Source: Lachnospiraceae bacterium (lineage in GTDB: Bacteria; Bacillota; Clostridia; Lachnospirales; Lachnospiraceae). Taken from it: 61,846 bases of DNA. Below the pieces are notes generated by a model. That model made no database searches. It was not told the DNA's origin and saw only the letters and a list, made by a program, of their open reading frames with translations. The stretch is taken from NCBI GenBank assembly GCA_015057455.1, contig SVEH01000023.1, positions 1 to 61,846 of the forward strand, written 5' to 3'. Shown here in pieces: positions 1 through 6,630 of the stretch (its first letter is position 1; every line of letters starts with the position of its first letter). Made by a program: the position numbers and the translations under genes.

Positions 1-1
1 G

Positions 2-160
2 ATTTATTATCATCGTTCCATACAAGATATTTTTAACCTTTGTTTTAGAGCTGGATTTGTCATTGATGGATTTTATGAAGAATGTTTCAAAACCAACAAA
101 GAAATTCCTATGGTAATGATAGTAAGACTTAAAAAGGTAAAACGTGATAGCTTAAAATAA
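2..160 (+). CDS. C-terminal end of a class I SAM-dependent methyltransferase (5' end outside window)
   Basis: The reading frame is open from the window edge and ends at a TAA at 158-160, giving 52 residues. The visible part has the pattern of the last strands of small class I methyltransferases: an RAGF turn, then GFYEECF and an IPMVMIVRLKK strand. The catalytic and SAM-binding parts lie upstream of the window, so the substrate cannot be guessed. It sits just left of the integration scar at 262-384, so it may be host chromosome or another inserted element. Family assignment rests on a short tail only. Confidence 0.5.
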   Translation: MYYHRSIQDIFNLCFRAGFVIDGFYEECFKTNKEIPMVMIVRLKKVKRDSLK

Positions 161-261
161 ATTCCAATTTGACGAACAATTGAAAATTTCAGTTTACCAG
201 AGAGACAACTTCCAATTTATAGGGATGAGAAATTGATTATTAAATTAGGGGGCAGTATAAT

Positions 262-384
262 ATGGATATGTTTCCGACAACAGGGAGAGTTGATATGTTT
301 CCGCCAACTGATGACATTAACCTTATTAACTCGACCCATGTGGAAACTGTGTGTGTGCTACGCAAGGAAAATAAAGGATTTTAG
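262..384 (+). pseudogene. Relic of the 3' end of an RlmCD/RumA-type rRNA uracil methyltransferase gene (attachment scar)
   Basis: A 40-codon frame starts at ATG 262 with an AGGGGG upstream. It contains two DMFP motifs and the stretch THVETVCVLRK before a stop at 382-384. DMFP followed by HVE and a run of hydrophobic residues is the C-terminal signature of the 23S rRNA m5U methyltransferases (RumA/RlmD/RlmCD). The rest of that gene is absent, so this is a scar and not a functional enzyme. A related scar lies at 34740-34781: 27 of 31 bases match from CATGTGGA onward, with codon-wobble differences. The 3' end of rum genes is a known target for integrative elements in Firmicutes. I infer that elements have integrated here repeatedly. 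Confidence 0.6.
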
Positions 385-422
385 TAGTTTAAATAGTGAA
401 AAAAGTGTGGTTTGTCCACAAA

Positions 423-452
423 TTGACCACAAAATTATAAAGTTGTGGTCAA
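423..452. repeat. 10-bp inverted repeat
   Basis: TTGACCACAA at 423-432 is answered by TTGTGGTCAA at 443-452 with a 10-base spacer. There is no T-tract, so it is more likely a protein-binding or recombination dyad than a terminator. It lies 40 bases downstream of the methyltransferase scar. Confidence 0.4.
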
Positions 453-484
453 CTTAATAAAGAGAAGATATTATTAACGAAAGT

Positions 485-528
485 AAAAGTCGACGCAAAT
501 TTTGATGAATTTTGCGTTGACTTTTTTT
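485..528 (+). terminator. Rho-independent terminator
   Basis: AAAGTCGACGCAAA pairs with TTTGCGTTGACTTT (one G-T pair) around a short loop and is followed by a run of T at 522-528. It insulates the XRE/ImmA unit from whatever reads in from the left. Confidence 0.7.
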
Positions 529-581
529 AAAAATAAGAATATACTATATTTGGAAATTGTAATTGATTTACAAAAAACACA

Positions 582-610
582 TTGACAAATTTACCCAACG
601 AGGTTAAAAT
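582..610 (+). promoter_or_regulatory. Sigma-A type promoter for the XRE/ImmA pair
   Basis: TTGACA at 582-587 and TAAAAT at 605-610 are separated by 17 bases. The spacer holds ACCCAACGAGGTT, an imperfect dyad that could be an autoregulatory operator for the XRE protein encoded next. Confidence 0.75.
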
Positions 611-655
611 GACATAGAAGTGTGAAACTATGTATGTGTTTTATGGAGGTTGAAT

Positions 656-1051
656 ATGGCAAGATTAACGGATTTTGGGAGATTTTGTAAGAAATTAAGG
701 ATTGATAATGATGAATTATTAGCAGATATGTCTGCGAAATTGGGAGTGACAGCTGCGTTTTTATCACAGGTTGAAAATGGTAAGAAAAAACCACCTAAAG
801 AATGGGAAACAAAAATACAAGAGTTGTATAGAATAAATGAATCACAGGTTAGTGAATTAAAAGATAGTATATATAGAGCTATTAATAGTGAGTGTATAGA
901 TATTACATCTTATAACATGGGAGAAAAAGAAATAATGTTGAGTTTTGCGAGAAAAATTAAAACATTAGATATTGATGAGTTTGATGTTAAAGATGTTGAT
1001 ATTAAAAAAATAGAAAAAAGGGTATTTAAAAAACTTTTGGAAGAAATTTAG
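656..1051 (+). CDS. XRE-family helix-turn-helix regulator, partner of the ImmA-like peptidase
   Basis: A 131-residue protein with an XRE helix-turn-helix in the first 60 residues (SAKLGVTAAFLSQVENGKK is the turn and recognition helix) and a charged C-terminal region that probably mediates dimerisation or contact with the protease. I use ATG 656 because GGAGG at 645-649 stands 6 bases before it; an in-frame TTG at 650 is too close to the SD. The next gene is an ImmA/IrrE-type metallopeptidase 9 bases downstream. Such pairs control mobile elements (the peptidase cleaves or relieves the repressor) or act as toxin-antitoxin-like units. Whether it belongs to the prophage or lies just outside its left end is unclear. 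Confidence 0.8.
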   Translation: MARLTDFGRFCKKLRIDNDELLADMSAKLGVTAAFLSQVENGKKKPPKEWETKIQELYRINESQVSELKDSIYRAINSECIDITSYNMGEKEIMLSFARKIKTLDIDEFDVKDVDIKKIEKRVFKKLLEEI

Positions 1052-1060
1052 GAGGTATAT

Positions 1061-1513
1061 ATGCTTTTTATAGCCAGACCAGTTAAGAAATGTACAATTA
1101 AGAAATTAGCAAGCATAATTAGAAGCTTAATAAAAATTTCATATAATGGCAAATTGGATTTAGTAAAATTTATTGAGAACAAGTTATATGAGATGGATGA
1201 AGATTATAATTTTCAAGTAGTTCCAGTGAAAGATATGCCAGGAGTTTATGGCAGAGCTAATACAAGTTCTAATGAAATTATAATAAGAGAGGATGTATAT
1301 TATGGTGCAAAAGAGGGGAATCCAAGTGATTTATTTACACTTGCCCATGAAATAGGTCATTATTTTTTACATGATATTTCTATGGTTGGTCTGGCAAGAG
1401 GAAATGTACCTAAGGAACGTCAGCCCGAATTGCAAGCTGATTTATTTGCTAAAGAGCTGTTAAGAGATTATTTTAAAGAAATGGGTATTAAATTTAAGGA
1501 TGTTATTAACTAA
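1061..1513 (+). CDS. ImmA/IrrE family metallopeptidase
   Basis: A 150-residue protein with the zinc-protease motif HEIGH at residues 96-100 within LAHEIGHYFLH, and a downstream acidic segment (ELQADLFAKELL) that supplies the third ligand and is characteristic of COG2856 proteins. The N-terminal 60 residues resemble the helical cap of these enzymes. AGGAGG stands immediately before ATG 1061. Family members such as ImmA of ICEBs1 cleave a cognate XRE repressor, which here would be the product of the gene upstream. The gene is intact, including all predicted catalytic residues. Confidence 0.85.
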   Translation: MLFIARPVKKCTIKKLASIIRSLIKISYNGKLDLVKFIENKLYEMDEDYNFQVVPVKDMPGVYGRANTSSNEIIIREDVYYGAKEGNPSDLFTLAHEIGHYFLHDISMVGLARGNVPKERQPELQADLFAKELLRDYFKEMGIKFKDVIN

Positions 1514-1579
1514 TAATAATATTTACATAGACAATAGGATAATTAATTTCTTTTAAGAGATTTAATTATAAATAAAAAA

Positions 1580-1670
1580 GCCAGATACAAAGTACCTGGC
1601 AAAGCGAAAGTCTACTGACTATCGCTCAAGTCTCGACACCTTGAGTATAGCATAGTCGGTAAACTTTCGC
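1580..1670 (+). ncRNA. Structured RNA candidate: two stacked hairpins upstream of a mini-gene
   Basis: The first hairpin is GCCAG-TAC / GTA-CTGGC at 1580-1600. The second spans 1604-1670 in three stacked stems: GCGAAAGT 1604-1611 with 1663-1670, TACTGACTAT 1613-1622 with 1652-1661 (one G-U), and CTCAAG 1625-1630 with 1640-1645 around a TCTCGACAC loop. No T-tract follows. A short gene with a good SD starts 39 bases later. This amount of nested pairing is far beyond chance in AT-rich DNA. It could be a leader regulating the mini-gene, an integrase-linked RNA, or a DNA cruciform used in recombination. Confidence 0.6.
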
Positions 1671-1708
1671 AAGAAAATTTTAAAATTGTTGCGAAAGGAG
1701 GCAATGCT

Positions 1709-1849
1709 ATGAAGATGAACGATGAAGGAAAAGTTCTTATTTTTAGACCATATAGAAGAGATAAAAATGGTAAACTTATCATTGCTAGAAACTATGGTTT
1801 AAAAGCATTCCCTATGTGGGTATATCCAGATGAAGTAGAAAAGTTTTAA
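1709..1849 (+). CDS. 46-residue protein encoded beside the integrase
   Basis: ATG 1709 follows AAAGGAGG (1694-1701) at 7 bases, and the frame ends at TAA 1847-1849. The product is basic in the middle (RPYRRDKNGK) with an aromatic-rich end (FPMWVYPDE). From memory, small proteins with a YRRDKNGK-like core followed by ARxYGxKA are common next to tyrosine integrases in clostridial elements; their role is not known to me. A bidirectional terminator separates it from the convergent integrase gene. The core K-N-G-K pattern also recalls the 42-residue peptide at 5341-5469. Confidence 0.65.
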   Translation: MKMNDEGKVLIFRPYRRDKNGKLIIARNYGLKAFPMWVYPDEVEKF

Positions 1850-1855
1850 AAAGGA

Positions 1856-1882
1856 AAGGCACTGATTATTCAGTGCCTTCTT
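1856..1882. terminator. Bidirectional terminator between the mini-gene and integrase
   Basis: GGCACTGA and TCAGTGCC flank a four-base loop. T-rich sequence follows on the plus strand, and the complement of the A-rich stretch 1848-1857 gives T on the minus strand. Confidence 0.75.
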
Positions 1883-1889
1883 TCTTAAT

Positions 1890-3164
1890 TTAGTTTATCA
1901 ATCTTTCAAATATATCAACAGAGGTCTGTTGATTATTAGGAGTATTATGTACATAAGTATTCAATGTTGTTTGTATATCGGTATGACCTAATCGTTCTTG
2001 AACATCTTTTACATTAGCTCCATTTTCTATTAAAAGTGTTGCGTGTGTATGTCTAAGTGAATGATAATTAAAAGCAATTTGTAGTTCATGACGAATAACT
2101 CTAGAACAATATTTAAATGAATCGGTAGTTACCATATGGCCATCTTCACGTACACATATTAAATCTACTACAGGAAGATTTATAGGGATAGATTTCTCAA
2201 CTTCTATAAGTTTGGTTATTGGTTCTCCTTTTTCATCGTTTACAGTTTGTTTGTATATCTTAGTATAAAATTCACCATATTGTAGTTCATTTTTTCTTTG
2301 ATTTGCTTTTGCTCTTTTGAGAGCAGAACATAATGTATCACCTATATGTACAATTCTAGTAGAAGTAGAAGTTTTTGGTGTTCCAAAGTACCAATCTGAA
2401 TGTTCTTGTTTTGTTCCTTTAACTTTAGTGACTCGTCTAGGTTCTACGCCATGGTTTCTTTTAACAGTTATCTTATTTACAGATATAGTTTTATTGTTTA
2501 GATCAATATCATCCCAAGTAAGTGCAAAAGTTTCACTAATTCTTAATCCAGTGTAATATCCAATCATTAAAGGTATATAAAAGTTTGAGTCTTCGGGGAA
2601 ACGCTCAAGTATTCGTTTGAAGTCTTCAGGAGAGATTATAAAGCGTTTATCTTTTTTTGTGTCTCTTGTATATTTAGGATATTTAACATATGTACAAGGA
2701 TTAAAAGCTATGTAATGTAGTGGTTCTACTGCATAGTTTAATGCACAAGATAATACAGATATGATACCTGTAAGAGAAGATTTTGCATAACCTTCAATTT
2801 TTAGATCATTAGCATATTCTTGAATGGATGCAGCAGATAAAGCATTTAGTTTATACATACCAAATTTTGGTTTAAGATGCGTATTGATTATATTTATATA
2901 ACCTTGTTGAGTTGAGTATTTTAAATTCATTTTACAGTAAGTGTCTAACCAGTAGTCTAAATAGTCAGATACACTTATAGTATTAGGTTCAAATACATTT
3001 CCAGAATTATTATATTCTGATAGAGCTTTAATACCTGCAGCTAAAGCTTCCTTTTTTGTTTTAAATCCAGATTTGCTTATTTGTTTTCTTTTTCCATCTA
3101 CTCTAGCAACATCAAAACGATATTGCCAATAGTTACCTCTTTTTCTACATGATACATTTGCCAT
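1890..3164 (-). CDS. int: Tyrosine recombinase (phage integrase)
   Basis: A 424-residue site-specific recombinase. The N-terminal 60 residues form an arm-binding domain (RKRGNYWQYRFD), residues about 65-165 are the SAM-like core-binding domain, and the rest is catalytic. The active-site residues are visible: Arg in TGLRISE, the HxxR box HSLRHTH, His in ERLGHTD and the nucleophile Tyr near residue 404 in TLNTYVH. It catalyses integration and, with an excisionase, excision of the prophage. It reads outward toward the left end, as is usual for int beside attL. ATG 3164 is preceded on the minus strand by AAGAGGTAG. A 40-residue insertion around residues 290-340 is longer than in minimal integrases but is seen in clostridial members. 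Confidence 0.95.
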   Translation of the reverse strand: MANVSCRKRGNYWQYRFDVARVDGKRKQISKSGFKTKKEALAAGIKALSEYNNSGNVFEPNTISVSDYLDYWLDTYCKMNLKYSTQQGYINIINTHLKPKFGMYKLNALSAASIQEYANDLKIEGYAKSSLTGIISVLSCALNYAVEPLHYIAFNPCTYVKYPKYTRDTKKDKRFIISPEDFKRILERFPEDSNFYIPLMIGYYTGLRISETFALTWDDIDLNNKTISVNKITVKRNHGVEPRRVTKVKGTKQEHSDWYFGTPKTSTSTRIVHIGDTLCSALKRAKANQRKNELQYGEFYTKIYKQTVNDEKGEPITKLIEVEKSIPINLPVVDLICVREDGHMVTTDSFKYCSRVIRHELQIAFNYHSLRHTHATLLIENGANVKDVQERLGHTDIQTTLNTYVHNTPNNQQTSVDIFERLIN

Positions 3165-3229
3165 ATTATCTACCTCTTTCTTTCTATTTTGCTAAGGATA
3201 TTTATGTCCCTAGCAAATTACTGTGAAAC

Positions 3230-3263
3230 TGTTTAATAAAAAGGTGCATAAAAAATACACCTT
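3230..3263 (-). terminator. Terminator of dinD
   Basis: On the minus strand AAGGTG and CACCTT flank an AT-rich loop (3241-3263) and are followed by TTTATTAAA, which suits the end of the dinD transcript. Confidence 0.55.
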
Positions 3264-3295
3264 GCAAATACAAGATGTATCACATATAATTATTC

Positions 3296-3373
3296 TTGAA
3301 CTGTGAATAATGTGAGTGATATACTTGCACTTGCATTGTTAGGAATGTCCCCTGTTGGTAGCAGGGGATTTTT
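3296..3373 (+). ncRNA. Possible short transcript: promoter followed directly by a terminator
   Basis: TTGAAC at 3296-3301 and TATACT at 3320-3325 (18-base spacer) precede a hairpin CCCCTG 3349-3354 / CAGGGG 3362-3367 and a T-run. The predicted RNA would be about 45 bases. It holds no reading frame and runs antisense to the int-dinD intergenic transcript. A small regulator of dinD/int expression is possible; function is unknown. Confidence 0.4.
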
Positions 3374-3411
3374 CTTATGTATTTATGAATAATATTTATA
3401 TTAATTACAAA

Positions 3412-4314
3412 TTATTCTATTGTATTGATTTGCTTGAGCCTTTTTGCTTCTTCTCGTTCAATTTGTTTAATGCTTTTTTCCGGTGTAGGTAAATCCTCTG
3501 GCATAGTTCCACCAAGTTCCTTTATAGTTTGTCTTACAGCTTTGCCAACTTCATAATGAACTTTATTAGCTTCGGATTTAGTTTGAACATTATCATTTCT
3601 AAGTTTTTCATCAGTTTGAGTGGCTCGAAATAGATTAGCAGCAAGCTCTGTACTGCCCATATGATCTAATATATTTTGTGATTTTTTTAGTCCTTTGCGA
3701 GAATGAATATCCTTCTGACCTAGTCCACCATATAAACCTTGATAGCCTTTGTTTTGAAAAATAGCAAAATCTTTAGGCTCTATTACACCAGCTCCTTGAG
3801 CAGCTTCAACTAATGACTTATTATGTTCTTTCATTTCATGTCTGATAGCTAGTCTTTTTCTATCTTCAGATAATTGATTGTAGTTTTCAATTAACTCCTG
3901 TTGTCTTGTTTTTACAGCAAAATATGTTTGACCAAGAGCTATTACTTGTTTCCTTGAATCGCCATTCATAACGATAAGATAACAAGCATATCTAGATAAT
4001 TTATAGCTAGGAAAATTTCGTTTAGCACCATTACCTATTTGTAACATCTCGCTCGCCTGGGCGAAATGTATAGAAATGTCATTTCCGCTTTGCTCACATG
4101 CTTTAATAGCACGATTAATAGCAGGAACAAATTTGTTGTATTCGGTATATTCTAAAGCTTTTTGTAACTCTCGTGCATACCAAAATTCTTGACCATACTC
4201 ATTAATATGTTTAATATTTTCAAATATAGTTTCACTATATTCGATTTGTTCATCTGATAGACTAGTATGTTGTACTCTATCAGAAATTTCTTTCAACCTA
4301 TCATTAAAATCCAT
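3412..4314 (-). CDS. dinD: DNA damage-inducible protein D
   Basis: A 300-residue protein that matches DinD over nearly its whole length: the segments ARELQKALEYTEYNKF, KLSRYACYLIVMNGD, FAIFQNKGYQGLYGGL, LDHMGSTELAANLFRATQ and VRQTIKELGGTMPEDLP are all family hallmarks. In E. coli DinD is LexA-regulated and inhibits RecA-mediated strand exchange. I see no clear Gram-positive LexA box upstream of this copy. ATG 4314 has AGGAAGTG at proper distance; an upstream in-frame GTG at 4323 overlaps the SD. It sits between int and the repressor, where it may link SOS response to prophage behaviour. Confidence 0.93.
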   Translation of the reverse strand: MDFNDRLKEISDRVQHTSLSDEQIEYSETIFENIKHINEYGQEFWYARELQKALEYTEYNKFVPAINRAIKACEQSGNDISIHFAQASEMLQIGNGAKRNFPSYKLSRYACYLIVMNGDSRKQVIALGQTYFAVKTRQQELIENYNQLSEDRKRLAIRHEMKEHNKSLVEAAQGAGVIEPKDFAIFQNKGYQGLYGGLGQKDIHSRKGLKKSQNILDHMGSTELAANLFRATQTDEKLRNDNVQTKSEANKVHYEVGKAVRQTIKELGGTMPEDLPTPEKSIKQIEREEAKRLKQINTIE

Positions 4315-4407
4315 TTTAATCACTTCCTATAAAATCTTTGTACACCTTAAATTTATTTATACTCTAAAATTAAAAATCCACATGAATAACATTATTAGAT
4401 TTGGATA

Positions 4408-4764
4408 TTATGCGTTCTTTTGATTTTGGGAAACATCATCTAGTTTCAATGTTCTACGAACAATGGTCTTATCTAATTCATCTGCATTTCTGTATGAAAT
4501 AACTAAATCTTTTTCAAAACCATAAACAATTAATTTTCCGTCTTTATCTACGGTATCGCATCCAAACATATCGGCAACTTTCACATTAAATAATGTGCAT
4601 ATTTTAAATAGAGTTTCAATGTCTGGAGCATTAGCTCCACGTTCCCAAGATGATACAGTAGAGTTTTTTACACCTATTGCTTTTGCTAATTGGGCTTGAG
4701 ACATACCAGAGGCTTTTCGGTATTTATAAATATTATTTTGGATATTTAGCCTTATGGAAGTCAA
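4408..4764 (-). CDS. CI-like phage repressor (XRE family)
   Basis: A 118-residue protein with an XRE helix-turn-helix at about residues 15-65 (MSQAQLAKAIGVKNSTVSSW) and a short C-terminal dimerisation segment. It lacks the peptidase S24 domain of LexA-like repressors, so RecA-driven self-cleavage is not expected. I place the start at TTG 4764, which has AGTAGGTG at 6 bases; an upstream in-frame ATG at 4815 has no SD. It is transcribed divergently from the Cro-like gene, with four dyads in between that are its likely operators. It would maintain lysogeny by blocking the rightward early promoter. Confidence 0.85.
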   Translation of the reverse strand: MTSIRLNIQNNIYKYRKASGMSQAQLAKAIGVKNSTVSSWERGANAPDIETLFKICTLFNVKVADMFGCDTVDKDGKLIVYGFEKDLVISYRNADELDKTIVRRTLKLDDVSQNQKNA

Positions 4765-4840
4765 ATTAACACCTACTTTCTGAATTTTAATTGTTTCATA
4801 ATAAGAAACTAACATATATATCGTTGAAAATCAACTAATT

Positions 4841-4940
4841 TTTACGGATAATCCGTAAAAAAATACGGAATTTCTGTAAAAACTTATTGACAATACGGAA
4901 ATAATGTAGTAGTATCAATTTACCAACGGAAAATCCGTAT
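4841..4940. promoter_or_regulatory. Lysogeny switch operator array (four TACGGA dyads)
   Basis: Four related dyads lie between the divergent repressor and Cro genes: a perfect 19-bp palindrome at 4841-4859 (TTTACGGAT/ATCCGTAAA), and weaker copies at 4864-4878, 4894-4908 (inside the early promoter spacer) and 4926-4938. The shared half-site is TACGGA. Binding to the third and fourth would block the rightward promoter. The gradient of symmetry suggests graded affinity. Confidence 0.8.
4887..4915 (+). promoter_or_regulatory. Rightward early promoter (PR-like)
   Basis: TTGACA 4887-4892 and TAGTAT 4910-4915 with a 17-base spacer; one operator dyad occupies the spacer and another follows the start site. 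Confidence 0.8.
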
Positions 4941-4959
4941 AATATTTTAGGAGGTTTGT

Positions 4960-5184
4960 ATGTTAGGAACAGTTATAAAAAATTACATAAATGACAAGGG
5001 ATTAATACAAAGTAGAATTGCAGAGAAAGCGAATATGCCAATAAATACATTTAATGACATATTAAATGAAAGAAGAAAAATAGAAACATTAGAATACTTT
5101 AAGATATGTAGCGCTTTAGGCGTTAATACAGAGTTTTTTAAAGAAAAACTTGTAGAAATGAATTTGATAAATTTAGTTAGTTAA
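4960..5184 (+). CDS. Cro-like XRE regulator
   Basis: A 74-residue helix-turn-helix protein (LIQSRIAEKANMPINTFNDI is the turn region) starting at ATG 4960 with TAGGAGG just upstream. It is the first gene of the rightward early transcript and stands opposite the repressor, so a Cro or antirepressor role is likely. The small size leaves room only for the DNA-binding fold. Confidence 0.8.
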   Translation: MLGTVIKNYINDKGLIQSRIAEKANMPINTFNDILNERRKIETLEYFKICSALGVNTEFFKEKLVEMNLINLVS

Positions 5185-5206
5185 TATGCCTATGCATATT
5201 TAACAA

Positions 5207-5314
5207 ACACTGCTCAAGACCTCTGTTTTAATAAATTTTTTTATAAACAAATTAATAAGAGAACAAATATCAATTCCAGTAGTTGGGCGATTACTAAAAA
5301 ATCTTGAGCAGTGT
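5207..5314 (+). ncRNA. Structured RNA or replication element closed by a 13-bp perfect stem
   Basis: ACACTGCTCAAGA at 5207-5219 is perfectly complementary to 5302-5314, enclosing 82 bases that are AT-rich and contain smaller helices. It starts 22 bases after the cro stop and ends 26 bases before a 42-codon gene. A stem this long across this span is unlikely by chance. It has no T-tract, so it is not a simple terminator. Options are a cis-acting RNA leader, a copy-control RNA or an origin element. Confidence 0.55.
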
Positions 5315-5340
5315 ATATAAAGAAGAAAAGAGGTAGAACA

Positions 5341-5469
5341 ATGCCATACATTAAGATAATAAGAAATGATAATGGAAAGATTAAAGTAAATACATATTAT
5401 TGTAGTCGTTATCGTAGAAAAAAATTACCCGTCAAAATGACGGGCATGAAAATACTTATAGATAAATAG
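5341..5469 (+). CDS. 42-residue peptide resembling the N-terminus of the phage Rep
   Basis: ATG 5341 has AGAGGTAG before it and the frame ends at TAG 5467-5469. The product is strongly basic. Its start, MPYIKIIRND..YYCSRYRRKK, lines up with the start of the HUH Rep encoded at 8500-9276 (MPYVYKMVKT..YYSSRYGKK). It may be a truncated paralogue acting as a regulator or decoy of Rep. The last 14 bases overlap the end of the convergent gene at 5456-5662, and the terminator of that gene lies inside it. Confidence 0.55.
   Translation: MPYIKIIRNDNGKIKVNTYYCSRYRRKKLPVKMTGMKILIDK
5417..5444 (-). terminator. Terminator of the minus-strand gene 5456-5662
   Basis: CCCGTCA and TGACGGG (5428-5434 / 5438-5444) form a 7-bp stem. 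On the minus strand it is followed by TAATTTTTTT. Confidence 0.7.
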
Positions 5470-5662
5470 CATTTGGGTCGGCAGTAGATAGTTTAATAAG
5501 TATACTAGTGCATGCTTCAACTGAGTTTTGTATTTCTAATTTGTCGCTTTTAGAAATATTACTATTTTTTAAATCCATTTGTAGCTCATGAAGTTCTGCT
5601 CTAACTGCCCCACAAATACATGCTGCTTCAGCATCTGTAAGTGTTAGCTGTATATTAGACAT
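5456..5662 (-). CDS. Hypothetical phage protein (68 aa)
   Basis: The product begins MSNIQLTLTDAEA and is mostly helical with one Cys-rich patch (ACICGA). ATG 5662 is used because GAAAGGTGG stands upstream; a longer frame starts at 5698 without an SD. It has its own terminator and is the only minus-strand gene in the early region apart from the lysogeny genes, so it may be expressed in the lysogen. I do not recognise the family. Confidence 0.6.
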   Translation of the reverse strand: MSNIQLTLTDAEAACICGAVRAELHELQMDLKNSNISKSDKLEIQNSVEACTSILIKLSTADPNAIYL

Positions 5663-5749
5663 AATGATAACACCACCTTTCACGAGGAATTTTATCATGA
5701 AAAAGTTAAATTATCAATTAAATAGAATAAAACAAAGAGAGTGAGAAGT

Positions 5750-6100
5750 ATGGAACAAAAGAAAGAAAAAAGCATAGATGAGCTTGTTGGAGAACTATTG
5801 GATATGCCTTTATGTTATGAGGAAAAGGACAACACCTTTTCGTTTACAAAAGAAATAGAAGAAAAAATACATTTTATCGCAGATAAGTGTAGAAGTACAG
5901 GTATATACAAAAGATCTAGCAATAAAATTGCAATGGATAAATATATTGGAGCAATTGAAATAGATAATATGTCTGCTATGGATGTTTATGCGGATATGTT
6001 AGAGAAGATTGTAAAGGCACCTACAAGAATGCATATGTGGTCAATACCAAGATTATTATTGCCAATAGTTAGTGATAAGTTGGTTCAAGAAAATCAATAG
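5750..6100 (+). CDS. Hypothetical phage early protein (116 aa)
   Basis: A charged, helical protein starting MEQKKEKSIDELVGELL. Start ATG 5750 follows an AGAGAGTGAG stretch; an upstream GTG at 5741 is possible. It resembles in size and composition the 127-aa protein at 7017-7400: both carry an ADMLEKIVK/RQFLQHILF-like helix near the end and an 'M..IP.L..P' tail, so the two may be distant paralogues. Function unknown. Confidence 0.6.
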   Translation: MEQKKEKSIDELVGELLDMPLCYEEKDNTFSFTKEIEEKIHFIADKCRSTGIYKRSSNKIAMDKYIGAIEIDNMSAMDVYADMLEKIVKAPTRMHMWSIPRLLLPIVSDKLVQENQ

Positions 6101-6136
6101 ATTTTAAATATAAATTTAAGAAAAGAGGGACATTCG

Positions 6137-6391
6137 ATGCAAGAAATGTTATTCACAGTTAAACAAGTATCAGAGTTACTACATTGTAATCAAGCTTATG
6201 TATATGAATTGATAAATCATAAGCTATTACCAGTACTTAAACTAGGAAGCTATAAGGTAAGAAAATCTACCCTAGAGGAATTCCTACAGAAATATGAAGG
6301 ATATGATTTGACAAAACCAGATGATGTTAAAATGTTAGCTATTGCTAATATTGGTGGTTCTCATATCAATATACAGGAAGGAGAAAGATAA
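6137..6391 (+). CDS. Excisionase/MerR-like helix-turn-helix DNA-binding protein
   Basis: An 84-residue protein beginning MQEMLFTVKQVSELLHC, which is the typical start of the HTH_17/excisionase fold (winged helix: TVKQVSELL, QAYVYELIN, KLGSYKVRKSTLEEFL). Such proteins bend DNA and assist excision or act as small transcription factors. AGAGGGA precedes ATG 6137. The stop overlaps the next start by one base (TAATG), indicating coupled translation. Confidence 0.75.
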   Translation: MQEMLFTVKQVSELLHCNQAYVYELINHKLLPVLKLGSYKVRKSTLEEFLQKYEGYDLTKPDDVKMLAIANIGGSHINIQEGER

Positions 6392-6585
6392 TGAAATTTC
6401 AAAAAGGGGATTTGGTACATGTTGATAATGGAGTCAAATTGTATAATGGAACGCCTTTATCAGAATATGTAGCAGAGGTTGTCAAAGTAGCTGATGAGTA
6501 TTTATTCTTGAAGTTTTTAGGTAAAGAGCTTAGATATGTTGCTCATCAGAATAGTTGTAGAAAAGCAAGAAAAAGAAGAGTCTAA
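6391..6585 (+). CDS. Hypothetical phage protein (64 aa)
   Basis: Starts at ATG 6391 overlapping the previous stop; SD GGAAGGAGA. The sequence MKFQKGDLVHVDNGVKL...VAEVVKVADEYLFLKF suggests a small SH3-like beta barrel and a basic tail (CRKARKRRV). Possible nucleic-acid binding; no firm family. Confidence 0.6.
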   Translation: MKFQKGDLVHVDNGVKLYNGTPLSEYVAEVVKVADEYLFLKFLGKELRYVAHQNSCRKARKRRV

Positions 6586-6630
6586 ATCTTAAGGGTAGAA
6601 CAACATATCTGAAAGAAATGGAGAAGTATT

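Noticed and set aside
233..457. Open frame of 74 codons across the left scar
   Set aside because: It is a different frame from the rum-gene relic, has no SD, and has a Cys/Arg composition typical of an out-of-frame reading.
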